This document shows positions 11,442 through 24,845 of a stretch of 64,000 bases of DNA, one piece after another (the first letter of the stretch is position 1; every line of letters begins with the position of its first letter). A program made the translations under genes and the position numbers. The stretch is from Raphanus sativus (Eukaryota; Streptophyta; Magnoliopsida; Brassicales; Brassicaceae): positions 10,912,001 through 10,976,000 of the forward strand of contig NC_079514.1 in NCBI RefSeq assembly GCF_000801105.2. Direction: 5' to 3'. The notes beneath the pieces were generated by a model, which had not been told where the DNA came from, searched no databases, and was given only the letters and a program-made list of their open reading frames with translations.

Positions 11442-14342
11442 ATGACAAGCCGTGGTAAGCGGGGGAAAAGGCAGAACAAGAAACAAAACAATTCCACAAG
11501 AGAAAAGGTTCAAGAACACAACCCTGCTCCAGTAGCTGATGAAGAGCTTTCCGGCGGGAATGAGACTCAAACCGAAAATCATTCTGCAACATCTCAGGTA
11601 TGCATTCTCAACATCTCAGACTCACACTGATCATCATTCTCCAACATTTCTTTGGTATTAGTATGGTGTAGTACTAGTACTACTGATTTTATTAAGACAG
11701 ATTAATAAATAAAGTGCTAATATATATAAATTAATGTGGTTTGCAGGAATGTCAACCATTACCACCTGATGAGCTATACTTCAAGAACACGGAATTCACC
11801 AAGTCGTGTAAGATACAGAGCAAGTGCTCTGTGAGCGGAACAGTGGACCTCTTGAAGAAGCTTACGCCCGAGGATGAGTCGCCCGAGTTGGAGTGGTTCA
11901 AAAACCACCCTCAGTTTTGCCACATTTTCCACATGCCGAATGAACCAAACTTGAGGCTGCTGGGTATGTGGTCGCTGCTACTGCGCACAATTCCCTTACA
12001 CGAGGGAGAGGACACAGCTTGGTTTGCGGTTAATGGCGTGCCCCTCCGGTATTCAATGAGAGAGCATGCACTCATCTCAGGCTTGGACTGCCGTGACTAC
12101 CCACCGAATTATAAGAAGTTGGGGAGCTTTGCTTTTGTAGATAGGCATTTTGGCTCGCATAAGGAGATAACAATGGAATCTGTGAGAGAGAAGTTGCTGA
12201 GTATGAGTGCATGTGGGGATCGACTCAGGATGGCGGTGCTCTACTTCCTAGGCACGGTTATCAGAGCGAAGGCAAGGTACAATGCCCCATTCGACTCTTT
12301 CATTTTAAGAGTCGTCAACGATGTGGAAATTTGCAAAACCTTTCCATGGGGTCGCTTGACGTTCGATGATGCGATCGGGTCCATTAACTACGTGATGAAG
12401 AAACTCAAAGGGGAACCTAAGAAGAATGTCAACTTTCCCGGGTTCATAGTTCCTTTGGAGGTAAATTTTACATCTTTATATAATTGTTTTTGTTTTGTGA
12501 ATCAGCTCTTACTCCTTTGTTTTGACATTCAGATCCTGGCATTTGAGTGTATTCCAGCTCTAAATGCACGATTCAGAGAACGTGTAGCTGGCTGTTTCAG
12601 CTCCTGCCCGAGGATGTGCAAGAAACGGTTCCAAAGTAACAGCATGAAAGGTTATCCACTCCAGGATTTGTACGACACGCTTGGACACACTACGGTATGA
12701 GTTGAATATTTTTTTTTATTAAATGAGTGGAATAAATAGTGTTTTGAGTTAAAATATGTGTGTGATATTGTTTTGATAATTTTTTCAGGTCATTGATAGT
12801 GTTTTGGTTCCAACTGTTGATGAGGAACCTCTCATGGCACGTATATGTGAGGGGGAGCCAGACTATGAAAATGAAGAAGGAGTGAGTAACTTGTGGAGCA
12901 CATGGCTGACTATTAAGGAGAAGCCTATCTTTTGGCAAGGACTCTATGAGTTGGATGTGGCTGCAAGGGAGTTTCCTCAGAAAAAAGACAAAGGAAAAGG
13001 GAAAGTGAATGAAGAAGCATCCTCCTCTGTTCATGGTTTGGAGGACGTTCTGAAAGGGTTTGAAGAGAGGATGATGGCTTCTTTGAGTGAAGTGATTGTG
13101 AAGGTAGAGACAATGGACAAGAGGCTTGGTGTGGTGGAGAAGAGCCATGTTATTTTAAAAAGAAGGTCTAAGAGGATGAAAGCAATGGAGAAGAGGCTTG
13201 ATGCCATTGAGCGGACGCAAGATGGTTTAAAACTAAAGGCCAGGAAACAGAAGACATTAGAGGAGAGACTTGATGGCATTGAGAAAGAAATGAAGAAGCA
13301 GGAGAAAGAGAAGGAGAACGATGATGGTTTTGAGTACCAAACCATGGATCATGGTTGGAATGATGGGCGTTATGACAGCAACCTCGTGGAGCCAACAGCT
13401 GAGAAAGCGAGTGAAGAAGAAGCTCAGAAGGAAGATAAAAGTTCTGAGAAAGAAAAAGAACCTGAAGCTGAAGCTGAAGCTCAAGCTGAAGAGGCTCAGA
13501 AAGAAGATAAAGGTTCTGAGGAAGAAAAAGAACCTGAGCATGAAGCAGAACCTGAAGAAGACAAAGAAGGTGAAGGCTTGACCCATGAAGAGAAAGAAAC
13601 AGAGCAGGCTGAAACGGAGAATAAAGATAAAGGTTGTGAGGAAGAGAAACAACCTGAGGAAGAACAAGAGGCTCGGGTTGAAACAGAACAAGAGATTGAA
13701 ACAAATAAGGAGGCTGAGATTGAAGAGAAGGAGGCTGAGAAGCAACCTATGGAGACTCCTACACCACCACGTGGTAGGACTAAGGCAGCCGCGAGGAAAC
13801 CATCAGGGAATTGGAAATCACCACGTAAGAGATTGGTGCTAACATGTGATGAAGAGAAACAAGAAGAATGGCTTCTTTCACTTTGCAAGAGCTATGGAGA
13901 ACCGGCTGAGGGAACTTCTGCTGTAGATGAGGGAGCTCCTGCTGTGGATAAAGGAGCTGACAAGGAGACGGATGAGCTTGATGTAGATGAGGAAGCTCCT
14001 GTTGTAGATGAGGGAGCTCCTGTTGTAGATGAGGGAGCTGACAAGGAGACGGATGAGCTTGATGTAGATGAGGAAGCTCCTGTTGTAGATGAGGGAGCTC
14101 CTGTTGTAGGAGCTGAGGGAGATGAGGGTCTTCCTGCTCGGATTGGGGTTAAGCATAGGCCTAAGGCGAGGGGTAGACCAAGAAAGCCTACTGACCCAAA
14201 GAAGTTCACAATGCCAGAGGAGACAAGGACGCCAGAGCAGCCAAGGACACGTATACGATCACAGTGGATTTCCTCTCCTTTCACTGAAGCTGACACTGAT
14301 GAGATTGAAGGGCGGAAGAAGAAGCCAAGAACTGAGGCTTAG
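11442..14342 (+). CDS. DUF1985 protein with coiled coil, acidic repeats and AT-hook (MULE-1 accessory gene)
   Basis: Four exons join in frame: 11442-11597, 11747-12460, 12533-12694 and 12789-14342, for about 860 residues. A DUF1985 domain fills residues ~75-340 (ELEWFKNHPQFCHIFHMPNE, then a PWGRLTFDDAI segment). Next come a charged coiled-coil region, a long Glu/Lys-rich stretch, a 27-residue acidic repeat (DKETDELDVDEEAPVVDEG...) in two nearly identical copies, and the AT-hook core RGRPRKP at about residue 804. DUF1985 proteins in Brassicaceae MULEs usually continue into a Ulp1 cysteine protease; none is seen here. The start at 11442 is the first AUG in frame. A possible leader ORF at 10801-11112 is more likely 5' UTR. 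The AT-hook suggests DNA binding, but the function is unknown. Confidence 0.75.
13959..14112 (+). repeat. 81-bp coding tandem repeat
   Basis: A unit starting GACAAGGAGACGGATGAGC repeats with an 81-bp period (13959 and 14040), encoding 27-residue acidic repeats in the DUF1985 protein. The near identity of the copies suggests recent expansion. Confidence 0.8.
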
Positions 14343-14604
14343 TGAACTATTGTAGGATGATATGTTTAATATTTATCTCGGCTTTGTTGTGAACTTGTGT
14401 AGGATGCTATGTTCTTGTTGGTTTTTGGATGCTATTATGTATGATGCTTGGATTCTATTATGTAGGATGTGCAATCTTTTTGTGTTGTGTGATTGTCTTG
14501 AAGCAGGTTTGGTCTAATGGAAGACAAGGCAATTTTTGTCCTAATAAAGGAAATTCGTATTACTTGACTTATTAGGTATTACTAAGACAAACACATTGTA
14601 GAAT

Positions 14605-14644
<40 letters not shown>

Positions 14645-15381
14645 TGTCTAAAACGTGTCAAAAACGTGTAACACAATGTCAACACTTTGTAGAATAAAAA
14701 AATATATATATACACATGTCTAAAACGTGTTAAAGATGATATTGAACAAACATGTTTGAATATTAAAATAATATTTATCTTACTCTTAGTAGTACTCAAG
14801 GTGGTAGTAATATTTCATTCTTCATAGTAATACTTTTGCAGATTATAGCATTTTTTTAATAATACAATGTCATTAAATTAAATTAATTAGTAATACCAAT
14901 TCATTTAGATAGTTTTAGACTGTATATAACAAATTGGCAGAAAAAAATTCAGAAAATATGTGTTTTTAGAAATTCATCTCATCATAGTCTTCCCATCAAG
15001 ACATTAACAAGGAAGTATAAGGATGTTTTCTATTGAAATGAGAATTTTTCTACCAAGTTGAGATTTTAAGAGAATTTTATGTCTATTTTAAAAAATAAAC
15101 ACATGAATGGACATATAATCACGTTAAATATGAGATACATCTTCTAAAAATAAATAATTTATTGAAAATTAAGGTTTTTAGAAACATGCATAACACATAG
15201 TAATACATGGTAGTTTTTGGTAGTTCATGGTAGTACTAGGTAATTCCTAGTAGTCCATATTACACATAGTAGTTCCAATAATAGTGCTAGTAGTCCATAT
15301 TACACATAGTAGTTCCAATAGTAGTACTAGTAGTTCCATATTACACATATTACACATAGTTCAAATCACAAGAGTCCCATG
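14343..15381. repeat. Spacer between the convergent MULE-1 genes, with simple and tandem repeats
   Basis: AT-rich region with a (TA)n run near 14607-14639 and a partial duplicate of the TATATA...CACATGTCTAAAACGTGT segment (14607-14660 and 14700-14732). A TAGTA-rich tandem repeat follows at about 15190-15360, with units such as CTAGTAGTCCATATTACACA. Related short TAGTA words recur near 17940-18000 upstream of the transposase. Confidence 0.6.
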
Positions 15382-17856
15382 CTACTCGGCGGTTGCAGAA
15401 GTACTTCCACACTCAAAATACTCATACAAACGTCCGCCTCTCCTTCCTCTGCTCCTTCCCCTTCCTCTTCCCATTCCCCTTCCTCGCCCTCTTCCACGTC
15501 CACGAGATTCTCCGGCTGATGGAAACCTTTGCTTCTGAGTGGGTCCTTTCTTTTTAACATATAATGGAGGAAGAACTTTTAGTGCTCGAATTTCATCTGG
15601 TATAACCCATTTAGACTGATGTGGCACAGGATAAATCGTCCTACAGTATGCCAACGCCCAAAGCTCCACCGTATAGTATACCGAACAAAAGTCTTGTAGA
15701 TGGAGGTCCGTTCCAACGCTCAAGAACTTGGCAGCAGCACATGCATGAACACACGGGATTTTGTCTATATCAAAGCACCTGCAGCTGCACATTTTTCTTG
15801 CCAAATCAACCGTATAAACCTTTTCGTCACTACCATTGACATTGTACTCAAGGTGAAAGCTGTTTATCTCAACCACATCTAAACACCTCGCTTCCAAAGA
15901 TCTTTTTGACAACTGGGTTTCTACTGTAGGCACAAGCTTCTTCGTGGCTGGTATTTGGGCTGCCTTCTTCCTATGTTTGTTAAACCATTCAGCCATTTTC
16001 TTAATGATAACATCAATCATCGGTAGCATGAAGTATTTCCTCGCTTCCCGAAGAACACCATTGATAGATTCTGCTGCATTGGTTGTGTCAACATTGTATC
16101 TGTCCCCTTCAAAATAACATCTTGCCCATTTTCCCACTTCAACACTCTTTTCTAGATACTCGGCAGCAGAAGGATACTTTCTGGAAAAAGCATCATAGAG
16201 AACATCGAACTCAGCCACTGTATAAGCATATGCGCATTCTCTAAACTTGATTGCACAAACGTCTCTGTTGTTGAATACATGTCCTTTCACATTTTGAGAC
16301 AAATGCCAGACACAATACCCATGTGCGGCCGTTGGGAACACCTCACGTATTGACTTGATCAAGCTCGCATTTCTATCCGAAAGAAACACCAATCCGTCTA
16401 CATCTGATATCACTGACCTCAATTTATTCATAAACCACGTCCAGCTTTCATCTTTCTCACCATCAACTACACCAAATGCAATAGGGTAATGGTGGCGATC
16501 AGGATCTTGAGCCGTCGCAACAAGCAGAACTCCACCATAAACATGCTTAAGATGTGTTCCATCCACAATGATAACTTTCCTCATCGCTACAAACCCTTCT
16601 ATGGAAGCTCCAAATGCGAAAAATAGATACTTAAATCTTTTTGCCGCATCTACTTCAACATAACTTACCGAGTCAGGATTCTTCAACTTAAGCATGTGCA
16701 TATAGGAGTGTATCATAGAAAAACTCTCTTCCGGAGTACCTCGCACTTCATTAGCAGCCAGCCTTTTTCCTCTCCATGCTGTGGCATATGATACCTTAAC
16801 AACAACCTTGCGGGTAACCATACTGATCAGATCACTTGATCTTGGTGTGTCATATCTACCGGGATATTCTTCACCCAAAACAGATGCAACAACCTGTGGT
16901 GTGCCTCTCCTTCCATTTCTAAGGGTACTTGTAGTTACCACTGAGCATGTATGAGACTTGACGTAAGTTCTAACCGTCCAAAGATCTGAATTCTTAAGCT
17001 TTACTACACGCAAATACCACTTGCAACCTTCTTTGGCTCCTCGACATCTTGCCACAAATCTCCCAGTATCGGACTTAAGTGTGTCATACTCAAAACCATT
17101 CTTATGCGCACCCCTCTGAACTAGAACTTGCATGGCTGTCTTAGTTCTGAATTCTTGACCCTTAACCAAATCAAGACCATCATCCCATTCTTCTTCTACA
17201 ACTGTTGTGGCTTCAACTCCCTCTCTTGCAGCTTCAACTTCCATTCCGACTTCTGTTCCTTCATACCCGTGCTCTAAATTCTCATGCAACTCAAAGTCTT
17301 CATGTTGTTCAGCTGTGTAAAGCGTGACCATGCCATCCATCTCATGATCATGATTTGTTCCATCTTGCTCATCTCCATCTTGCTCAGTCTCATCTTCCTC
17401 AGACTCATCTTCATCAGTTTCATCTTCCTCGGTATCAGTATCCTCTCCATCAGAAAGACCAATATAGCTTTCATCAGTTTCATCATCTCCTGAAAGCGGC
17501 AGACCACCATATGTATCATCCATGTCACTGCTGATCTCCACATGTAAAACACTTCTACATTTATCATGATTTACTTGCATGAGATAACCCAAAACGTCTT
17601 CATCACTCCAAATATATGATGGCTTGTTGGAATACAATACCAATGGAAAGTAACTAATCTTCACCATCCCATCTCCATTTGCCTTAATCTTTCTGCATAT
17701 ACACTCGACCAATTCAGAATATGTAACCTCTTCCACGGATTTTTTCATCACTAGAGTGTGAATTTGATCTTCTCCCGAGATCCACTTTATATCAGCCCCA
17801 TCCTTGATGTAACTTCCTCCATAGTCAAAACATATGATTGTAATAGGAGACGCCAT
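15382..17856 (-). CDS. MuDR-family (MULE) transposase, intact
   Basis: Single-exon ORF of 824 residues that would cut and move MULE-1. Domains in order: an N-terminal ubiquitin-like/PB1-like region (~1-110), an acidic Asp/Glu stretch (~115-180), a MuDR-type DNA-binding zinc region (~235-320), and the MULE DDE-type catalytic domain with Asp in IIVDGTHLKHVYGG, Asp in LVFLSDRNA and Glu in TTNAAESING. A SWIM zinc finger follows (CSCRCFDIDKIPCVHACAA), then an RG-rich tail. No stops or frameshifts interrupt it, so the element may still be autonomous. The start ATG is at 17854-17856. It faces the DUF1985 gene. Confidence 0.93.
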   Translation of the reverse strand: MASPITIICFDYGGSYIKDGADIKWISGEDQIHTLVMKKSVEEVTYSELVECICRKIKANGDGMVKISYFPLVLYSNKPSYIWSDEDVLGYLMQVNHDKCRSVLHVEISSDMDDTYGGLPLSGDDETDESYIGLSDGEDTDTEEDETDEDESEEDETEQDGDEQDGTNHDHEMDGMVTLYTAEQHEDFELHENLEHGYEGTEVGMEVEAAREGVEATTVVEEEWDDGLDLVKGQEFRTKTAMQVLVQRGAHKNGFEYDTLKSDTGRFVARCRGAKEGCKWYLRVVKLKNSDLWTVRTYVKSHTCSVVTTSTLRNGRRGTPQVVASVLGEEYPGRYDTPRSSDLISMVTRKVVVKVSYATAWRGKRLAANEVRGTPEESFSMIHSYMHMLKLKNPDSVSYVEVDAAKRFKYLFFAFGASIEGFVAMRKVIIVDGTHLKHVYGGVLLVATAQDPDRHHYPIAFGVVDGEKDESWTWFMNKLRSVISDVDGLVFLSDRNASLIKSIREVFPTAAHGYCVWHLSQNVKGHVFNNRDVCAIKFRECAYAYTVAEFDVLYDAFSRKYPSAAEYLEKSVEVGKWARCYFEGDRYNVDTTNAAESINGVLREARKYFMLPMIDVIIKKMAEWFNKHRKKAAQIPATKKLVPTVETQLSKRSLEARCLDVVEINSFHLEYNVNGSDEKVYTVDLARKMCSCRCFDIDKIPCVHACAAAKFLSVGTDLHLQDFCSVYYTVELWALAYCRTIYPVPHQSKWVIPDEIRALKVLPPLYVKKKGPTQKQRFPSAGESRGRGRGRGRGMGRGRGRSRGRRGGRLYEYFECGSTSATAE

Positions 17857-18835
17857 ATAATTCCCTGAAAAGAAATAAAACTATGATTAGTTAACCATTT
17901 AAAGAATCTAAGTTGTCCAAGATCGTTGGTACATAGTCGTTCCAGTAATACAAGTAATACACGTTTCACTTTAGTAGTACCAGTAGTTCCAGTAATTCTT
18001 ATAAATTTTTGCTTTTGTCTATTTAACACTTTTAACTGACCAAAAGGGTGTTATACAACCCACAGTACCGTTTACTACTACTGTAATGCATTATTTTGCT
18101 TTAAAACAGTGTTAAACAAGAACAAATATACAAAATCGCCCTTAAGCATCCCTTTTCATAACAAAATACCTAAAACCTCCATTTTTACCTAAAACTTTAG
18201 TTTTTCATCTTTTTAAGTATTTTTAATCAACTAATAACGTGTTACATAACCCAGATTATCGTCTAACACAAATTTCATGTTTTTTTCTTTCAAAACCGTG
18301 TTAAAAATAGAGAAAAATACAGATTTTTTTGAAATCTAATATTTTCATTTTTCTTTCAAAACTCTCACGAATTTTACAGCAATACTTTCATTTTTCGTTA
18401 CACATAATACATAGAACATAAGTAGAATATTATTATGAAAATTTCGTAAAAAAAAACGCATGATTTTACCTCAAAAAGCTTCAAAATCGCCAATCTCAAG
18501 TGGAAGGGGAGAAGAAGTTCGATGGTGGTTGGGGGAAAGAGAAATTTGATGGGAGAAAAGAGACAGGAGGGACAGCTGTTGGAATGAGAGAGGTGGGTTG
18601 ATGTGGGGTCGGCTGTTAGGTGGTTGAGTTTAAGGTTGGCTTTATGAGAGGAAGAGAAGCTGCGATTAATAATATAGAAAGCGCGTGGCGTGAGACATGG
18701 AGGGACGTGGGGACCGCTGAGAAAGGATAATAATAAAATACTTGAGGGCAATAAAGAGAAGGGAATTATAAGAAAAAAAAGTGGGGTATATAGAATTTTG
18801 GTAGGGTAATGAGAATGAATTTTTTTCAACTAGGT
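17857..18835. other. MULE-1 right end: transposase promoter and subterminal region
   Basis: Region upstream of the minus-strand transposase. It includes two related segments with ACTGACCAAAAGGGTGTTATACAACCC near 18030-18060 and CAACTAATAACGTGTTACATAACCC near 18230-18255, possibly subterminal repeats. No other gene is supported. Confidence 0.45.
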
Positions 18836-20245
<1,410 letters not shown>

Positions 20246-20335
20246 AAGATCTAGCTCGATCTTTCTTCTTTAGAAAAGAACCTATAAAATATTTGAAGAG
20301 CTTAAATCCAATTTATTTAAAACCAAAAGTAATCA

Positions 20336-22880
20336 ATGAAGATGCGAGACCGCCTTTTTCATGGGGGTAGTGGGTACAGTGGTTTAAAAGCTCACAAATT
20401 AACATTCAAGACGTGAGTTTCTTCTATCTTACAAGACACATTAAATTTTTTTATTTCTTTCTATGGATGAGTTTTGATCGAGTTTGTTTTCTTATGTAAA
20501 CCCTTTACAGAGCCGTGAAGAAAGTCATGAGACATATGTCAAATAACCAAATCATGGTTCATATGGAGAACATGTTCAGAAAAATTGTGAGTTTTCTCAT
20601 CGTCTTCGATTAAACTATACACGCTGCGCGCATAGATCACCTAAATGAACTAAAGATGTGAATTAATCACAGGTTTATTTAAATGAACCCGTTCCTATAT
20701 ACATAGCCACCAACTTTGACCGTCCTCATCTCTCTCGTGTACCTTTTAATTTCTGTGGTTTAAAATTTTGTGGGGTCCGTACATGTCAACAATGAATGGT
20801 CCCCGTTTCCTTGGGTCTAGTTAGTAGTTACTATAGTATACATCAAAGTATAATCATATAATCGTTTGTATGCACATGAACGTGATGATATGCGGTTGTT
20901 GCAACTTTTGCAAACGTTTACTTATTTGTATTTTTAACGAAATATATAAACCAGTGATTAATTATCTTAATTTTTTTTTTTTATGATTTAGGTTCGGGAG
21001 GAGCTTGAACGTCATATTCAACAACACCACCTCTCTTCGTCGTGGTCCCAAATCGAGCGACCGCGTTCAGAAACGCCATCGTCACGTACACAATTCAAGC
21101 TGCGATTCATAAACTCGCCGCCGCCGTCGATATTCACGGGAGCAAAGATCGAAGCCAAGAACGGTTCCCCGTTAGCTATCGAGCTCGTGGACGCAGCCAC
21201 GAACGCTCGAGTCGTCTCGGGACCGCTCTCGTCTTCTCGAGTTGACTTAGTGCCGCTGAACGCTGACTTCACGGACGAAAGCTGGACCGTTGACTTATTC
21301 AAACGGTATATTCTAAAACCACGCGACGGGAAACGTCCGTTACTCGCCGGAGATGTAACGTTGACTCTTAAAAACGGTGTTGGAGTTGTCGCCGTCGCTT
21401 TCACGGATAACTCGATATGGTCTAGGTGTCGGAAGTTCCGGTTAGGTGCTAGACTAACCGGTGATGGAGCCGTGGAGGCTAGAAGTGAAGCGTTTAAGTG
21501 TAAAGACCAACGTGGAGAATGTAAGAATAATTACTAGAGATTATACTGCGTTTTTGCAGACGCGGTTTAAACGTTATATTAATTTTTTTTTTTGTGGTTA
21601 TGCAGCTTATAAGAAACATCATCCTCCGTACCCCGGTGACGAGGTTTGGAGACTAGAGAAAATCGCCAAAGATGGCGCTTCAGCGTTGCGTTTGGCTGAA
21701 CGGGACGTTTATACTGTCAAGGACTTCCGCCGTTTCTATGCAAAGGATCCAAGTGCGTTATATAATGTAAGATTATTTAAAACCTTAAATAGTTTCATCA
21801 ATATTCACGTATATGTTAACGTAGTTGATCATCATATATCAAATAAAATTAGATGTAATTGGTGATTTATGAATTTTGATGTAAATAATCTCTAAATTAT
21901 CCACAGATCTGACTTGTTTTGTAAATAATAATAGATACTTGCTGTTGGTGGAGGGATCTCGAAGAAAATATGGGAATCAATTGTGACTCACGCAATGTGT
22001 TGCGTTTTGGATGAAACAGAGTGTTACATCTACGACGCAATCGCTCATGACGTATCACTTGTCTTCAACTCTGTTTATGAAGTGACCAAAGTGTTCATCT
22101 GCGGTGTCCTTGGACACGTGGATCAGCTACCTAGCTATCAGCTGGACCAGCTGAAGCGTGAAGCTTATCAAAACGTTAGCCGCTTTAGAGACGGTAGGAC
22201 CTTTGCGGATGATCCGCAAAGGTCCTTACAGTGCCCGCAAAATCTAGGATTTGGTCCTGGATTCCAGCAGCACATGGACTTTCAAGGTATACAAATTTTA
22301 TTATGGTGACGACCGGTCTATAGTCTTTTGATATACAAATATATCTTTAACATATTCTTTAACTTACTTACTCGATCTTTTTTGATGTTCAGGACCATCA
22401 GACTCTTCGATGCATGCTTACTTCACAGGTTCGTGCTCCACTTCCCAACCCGAAACGCTGATGAGTTTCGAGAACTCACCAGCCAAAACATTTCATATCG
22501 ACCCAACATTCATACCGACTTTCAGAAACAACTTTAGGGCAAGTGAACACGATATGATACATGACGAATTACAAAGCCTAGTGTCAAGAGGTTATAACAA
22601 AAATAACGAGGATGAGAGCGGTTTTGCTTATCATCACCATCATGATAACTGGTCACCTGGTGCGGCAGTTTGGGAGCAACAAGAGTATGACAATTTGTGT
22701 GTTAGCGTATCGGGCACGGAAAAAGCTGGGATGTATGATGTTCGTATTGCAAATATTGGGGGATCTCCGAGAGCCAGGTGGTGCAAGGTTAAAGCAGCTT
22801 TTAAGCTCCGTCAAGTCTGGAGACACGCAAATGCTAGAAAGCGAGGGAAGGCTTGTAAGAAGCCTTGCTTGCTGTTTTAG
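20336..22880 (+). CDS. CBP60G: Calmodulin-binding protein 60 G, immune transcription regulator
   Basis: Plant-specific DNA-binding protein that, with SARD1, activates salicylic acid synthesis genes in immunity; orthologue of At5g26920. Six exons join in frame: 20336-20412, 20511-20586, 20992-21520, 21606-21766, 21935-22286 and 22393-22880, giving 560 residues, close to the Arabidopsis protein (~563). The N-terminus [17 protein letters not shown] lies where CBP60g, unlike its relatives, binds calmodulin. Next is the conserved CBP60 core (for example [54 protein letters not shown]), then a divergent tail ending near [15 protein letters not shown]. It acts in the nucleus. No broken motif is visible. 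The 105-bp CT microsatellite just upstream is unusual. Confidence 0.94.
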
Positions 22881-24080
22881 ATTCAGAGGTTTCTTGCTGC
22901 ACAAGAAAGATGTCTGTATAAAATATATATATATATATATGGTTAGATAAATGAATCCCGGCCATTGACTGGTACAAATGGTTTAATAAGTAACGGGGAT
23001 TAGTCTTTGTGTACAGCATCCATGTATGATATTATTGTAAGAAAAAAGAAGGGCTGTGTCTGACCAAATCAGAGTACGTTTTCATGTTTTAAGTATTTTC
23101 TGTTCCTTTAGTAATGTTTCTAGAGGATCCTCCAACAAAATGTTGAATCGTTACCCTTTTGGCTATTGCAAAAACAGTTATGCATCTTTATTCTTATTTA
23201 CGTCATATAAGAAGTACAAAAAACATCATTATAAAATACATCAAATCAATTAATTCTATGAGCTCCCATAACATCAATATGTATTATCTTACATAAATAA
23301 ATGTCAATAAAACACTGATTATCTTAATCTAAAAGTGGATATTACTTGCCTAAAACTTAAAATAATCTTTTGGATTTGGAAGACTATGCTATTGCCTTGT
23401 ATTTTATAATATGTGTACTTTTTTGCTTCGAACTATCTAGGAAGAAGACTATTGGCTTCCTTCCTGGTCACAAAATAAAAGACGATAAGTGAAAAAATGG
23501 TGGTTCATTCCTTTTTCTGTCTTCATGTGAACAAGTTTCCAGAATCTCTGGTTTCTTCTACTTTTTTTTCTCTACTTCACAAACACACACACTCGTAATT
23601 AATATTTCCAGAGATTCATGGTCCTGCGTACTGCCACTTAGCTTTCCGGCCGACAATGATTTGGTAGATGTTTTGTCCTGAATCTTATCGACCAGAAAAG
23701 CCGTAATCATTTATTGATTCAAAAGTGCGGCTAAGGGCATTTGTGTCTTCTTATCACAGTCACCCTTATTTTTAAACGGTTTTTTAAGGAGCTCTTAGGC
23801 CTAACTTGATCACTCATACCGGACAAACAAGAAAGCAATCTTGTCACCGTTTCTCCATGTCAATTCTCTAGAGTTTTCTACTGATCAGATAAGTGGTATA
23901 GTTCTTGGCTTGGCTACTGTGGTATCAAAAAAGGAGCTCCCAAAACAAAGGTTGGTTTGTGACAAAAAAACGAAAAAAAAACAAAGGTTGGTTCTTTTGA
24001 TTTGATTGGTCCAAGAAAAGCTATGATCGGATCTTGTTCATCGTCTAGTATGTCAATGCTGCTCTTCTAAATTTTAACAG
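22881..24080. other. Spacer and GATA23 promoter
   Basis: Contains the CBP60G 3' UTR with a short (TA)n run near 22922-22940, then about 1 kb of non-coding DNA upstream of GATA23. No gene seen. Confidence 0.5.
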
Positions 24081-24501
24081 ATGGAAGAAGAGAAGTGTTG
24101 CAGTGAGTGCAAGACCACCAAGACACCGATGTGGAGAGGTGGACCATCTGGTCCCAAGGTCTCTTCTTCTACCTTCAATCCCCATAACCATGTAGATTTA
24201 TTTGATCTTGAGAGAAAAATGGGGTAGCTATTCTTAAGCTGTTTTTTTCTTGTTGTGAGATTTTCAGTCACTTTGCAATGCATGTGGGATCAGATTCAGG
24301 AAACAAAGACGGTCCGAGTTATTGGGTATTCGTATTATTCACACCCACAAAGACTACAAGAAGATAAAATCATCAACATCTTCACCATCACTACCACTAT
24401 CAAATGGTGGCGTCTCTACTAAGAAACGACGGATTCTAAAGGAGGAAGAACAAGCTGCTCTTTGTCTACTATTATTGTCTTGCAACTCTGTGTTCGTCTG
24501 A
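24081..24501 (+). CDS. GATA23: GATA23 zinc-finger transcription factor
   Basis: Small B-class GATA factor. In Arabidopsis (At5g26930) it acts downstream of auxin in specifying lateral root founder cells. Two exons, 24081-24158 and 24268-24501, give about 103 residues. The finger is complete: CSECKTTKTPMWRGGPSGPK, then a splice junction, then SLCNACGIRFRKQRRSELLG, i.e. C-X2-C-X18-C-X2-C with the usual basic tail. The C-terminus ends with a leucine-rich LLLLS motif (EEQAALCLLLLSCNSVFV), the LLM-like signature of B-GATAs. The ATG directly follows a CAG that could be a splice acceptor, so a short upstream coding exon cannot be excluded. Confidence 0.9.
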
Positions 24502-24845
24502 GAGAAAAACAGAGGGTATCTCACTGAAAAGACAGTTTTGTCTTTTATTTTGTCCGACGCTCTTTGGGCCACCTTTGAGAGGATATACTTGTATAATTTA
24601 ACGCACTAAATTTAGGCCTATTCTTGTGTCAACGGCCTGGCCCATACAGATCATTGGTCAACTCTTAAATGAGATGGAATTTTAACCGGATCATTTCGGT
24701 TTTGGCTTTGCATTGGCTTCGGCACTGGCTGAAGTTAGTTCAGATCTGATTCTGTTTAGTACAACCAAATCTTTTTAAAATGTGAGTTAAGTTTGGCGTA
24801 TTCCAAAAGTCTTTAACTAAATTTTTCTTCTATTCAATTACGTAA

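Larger units (their letters stand above)
10600..18835. mobile_element. MULE-1, Mutator-like element with transposase and DUF1985 gene
   Basis: About 8.2 kb carrying two convergent genes: a DUF1985/AT-hook gene (+) and a MuDR-type transposase (-). The ends share only a weak inverted similarity. The left end reads TGAAAAAAAT...ATTCTC...GCCCTA near 10602-10635, and the complement of the right end reads TTGAAAAAAATTCATTCTC...ACCCTA near 18806-18832. Weak termini fit the Kaonashi (KI-MULE) group of Brassicaceae, which lack long terminal inverted repeats and carry DUF1985/Ulp1 genes. Exact ends and a 9-bp target duplication were not found, so the boundaries are approximate. Confidence 0.65.

Noticed and set aside
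13168..13745. Long minus-strand Leu/Phe/Ser-rich frames opposite the acidic DUF1985 region
   Set aside because: Purine-rich Glu/Lys codons give long open antisense frames. The plus strand has matching splice sites and domains.
15366..15560. Minus-strand Glu/Gly-rich frame at the 3' end of the MULE-1 transposase
   Set aside because: It is a shifted reading of the transposase RG-rich tail.
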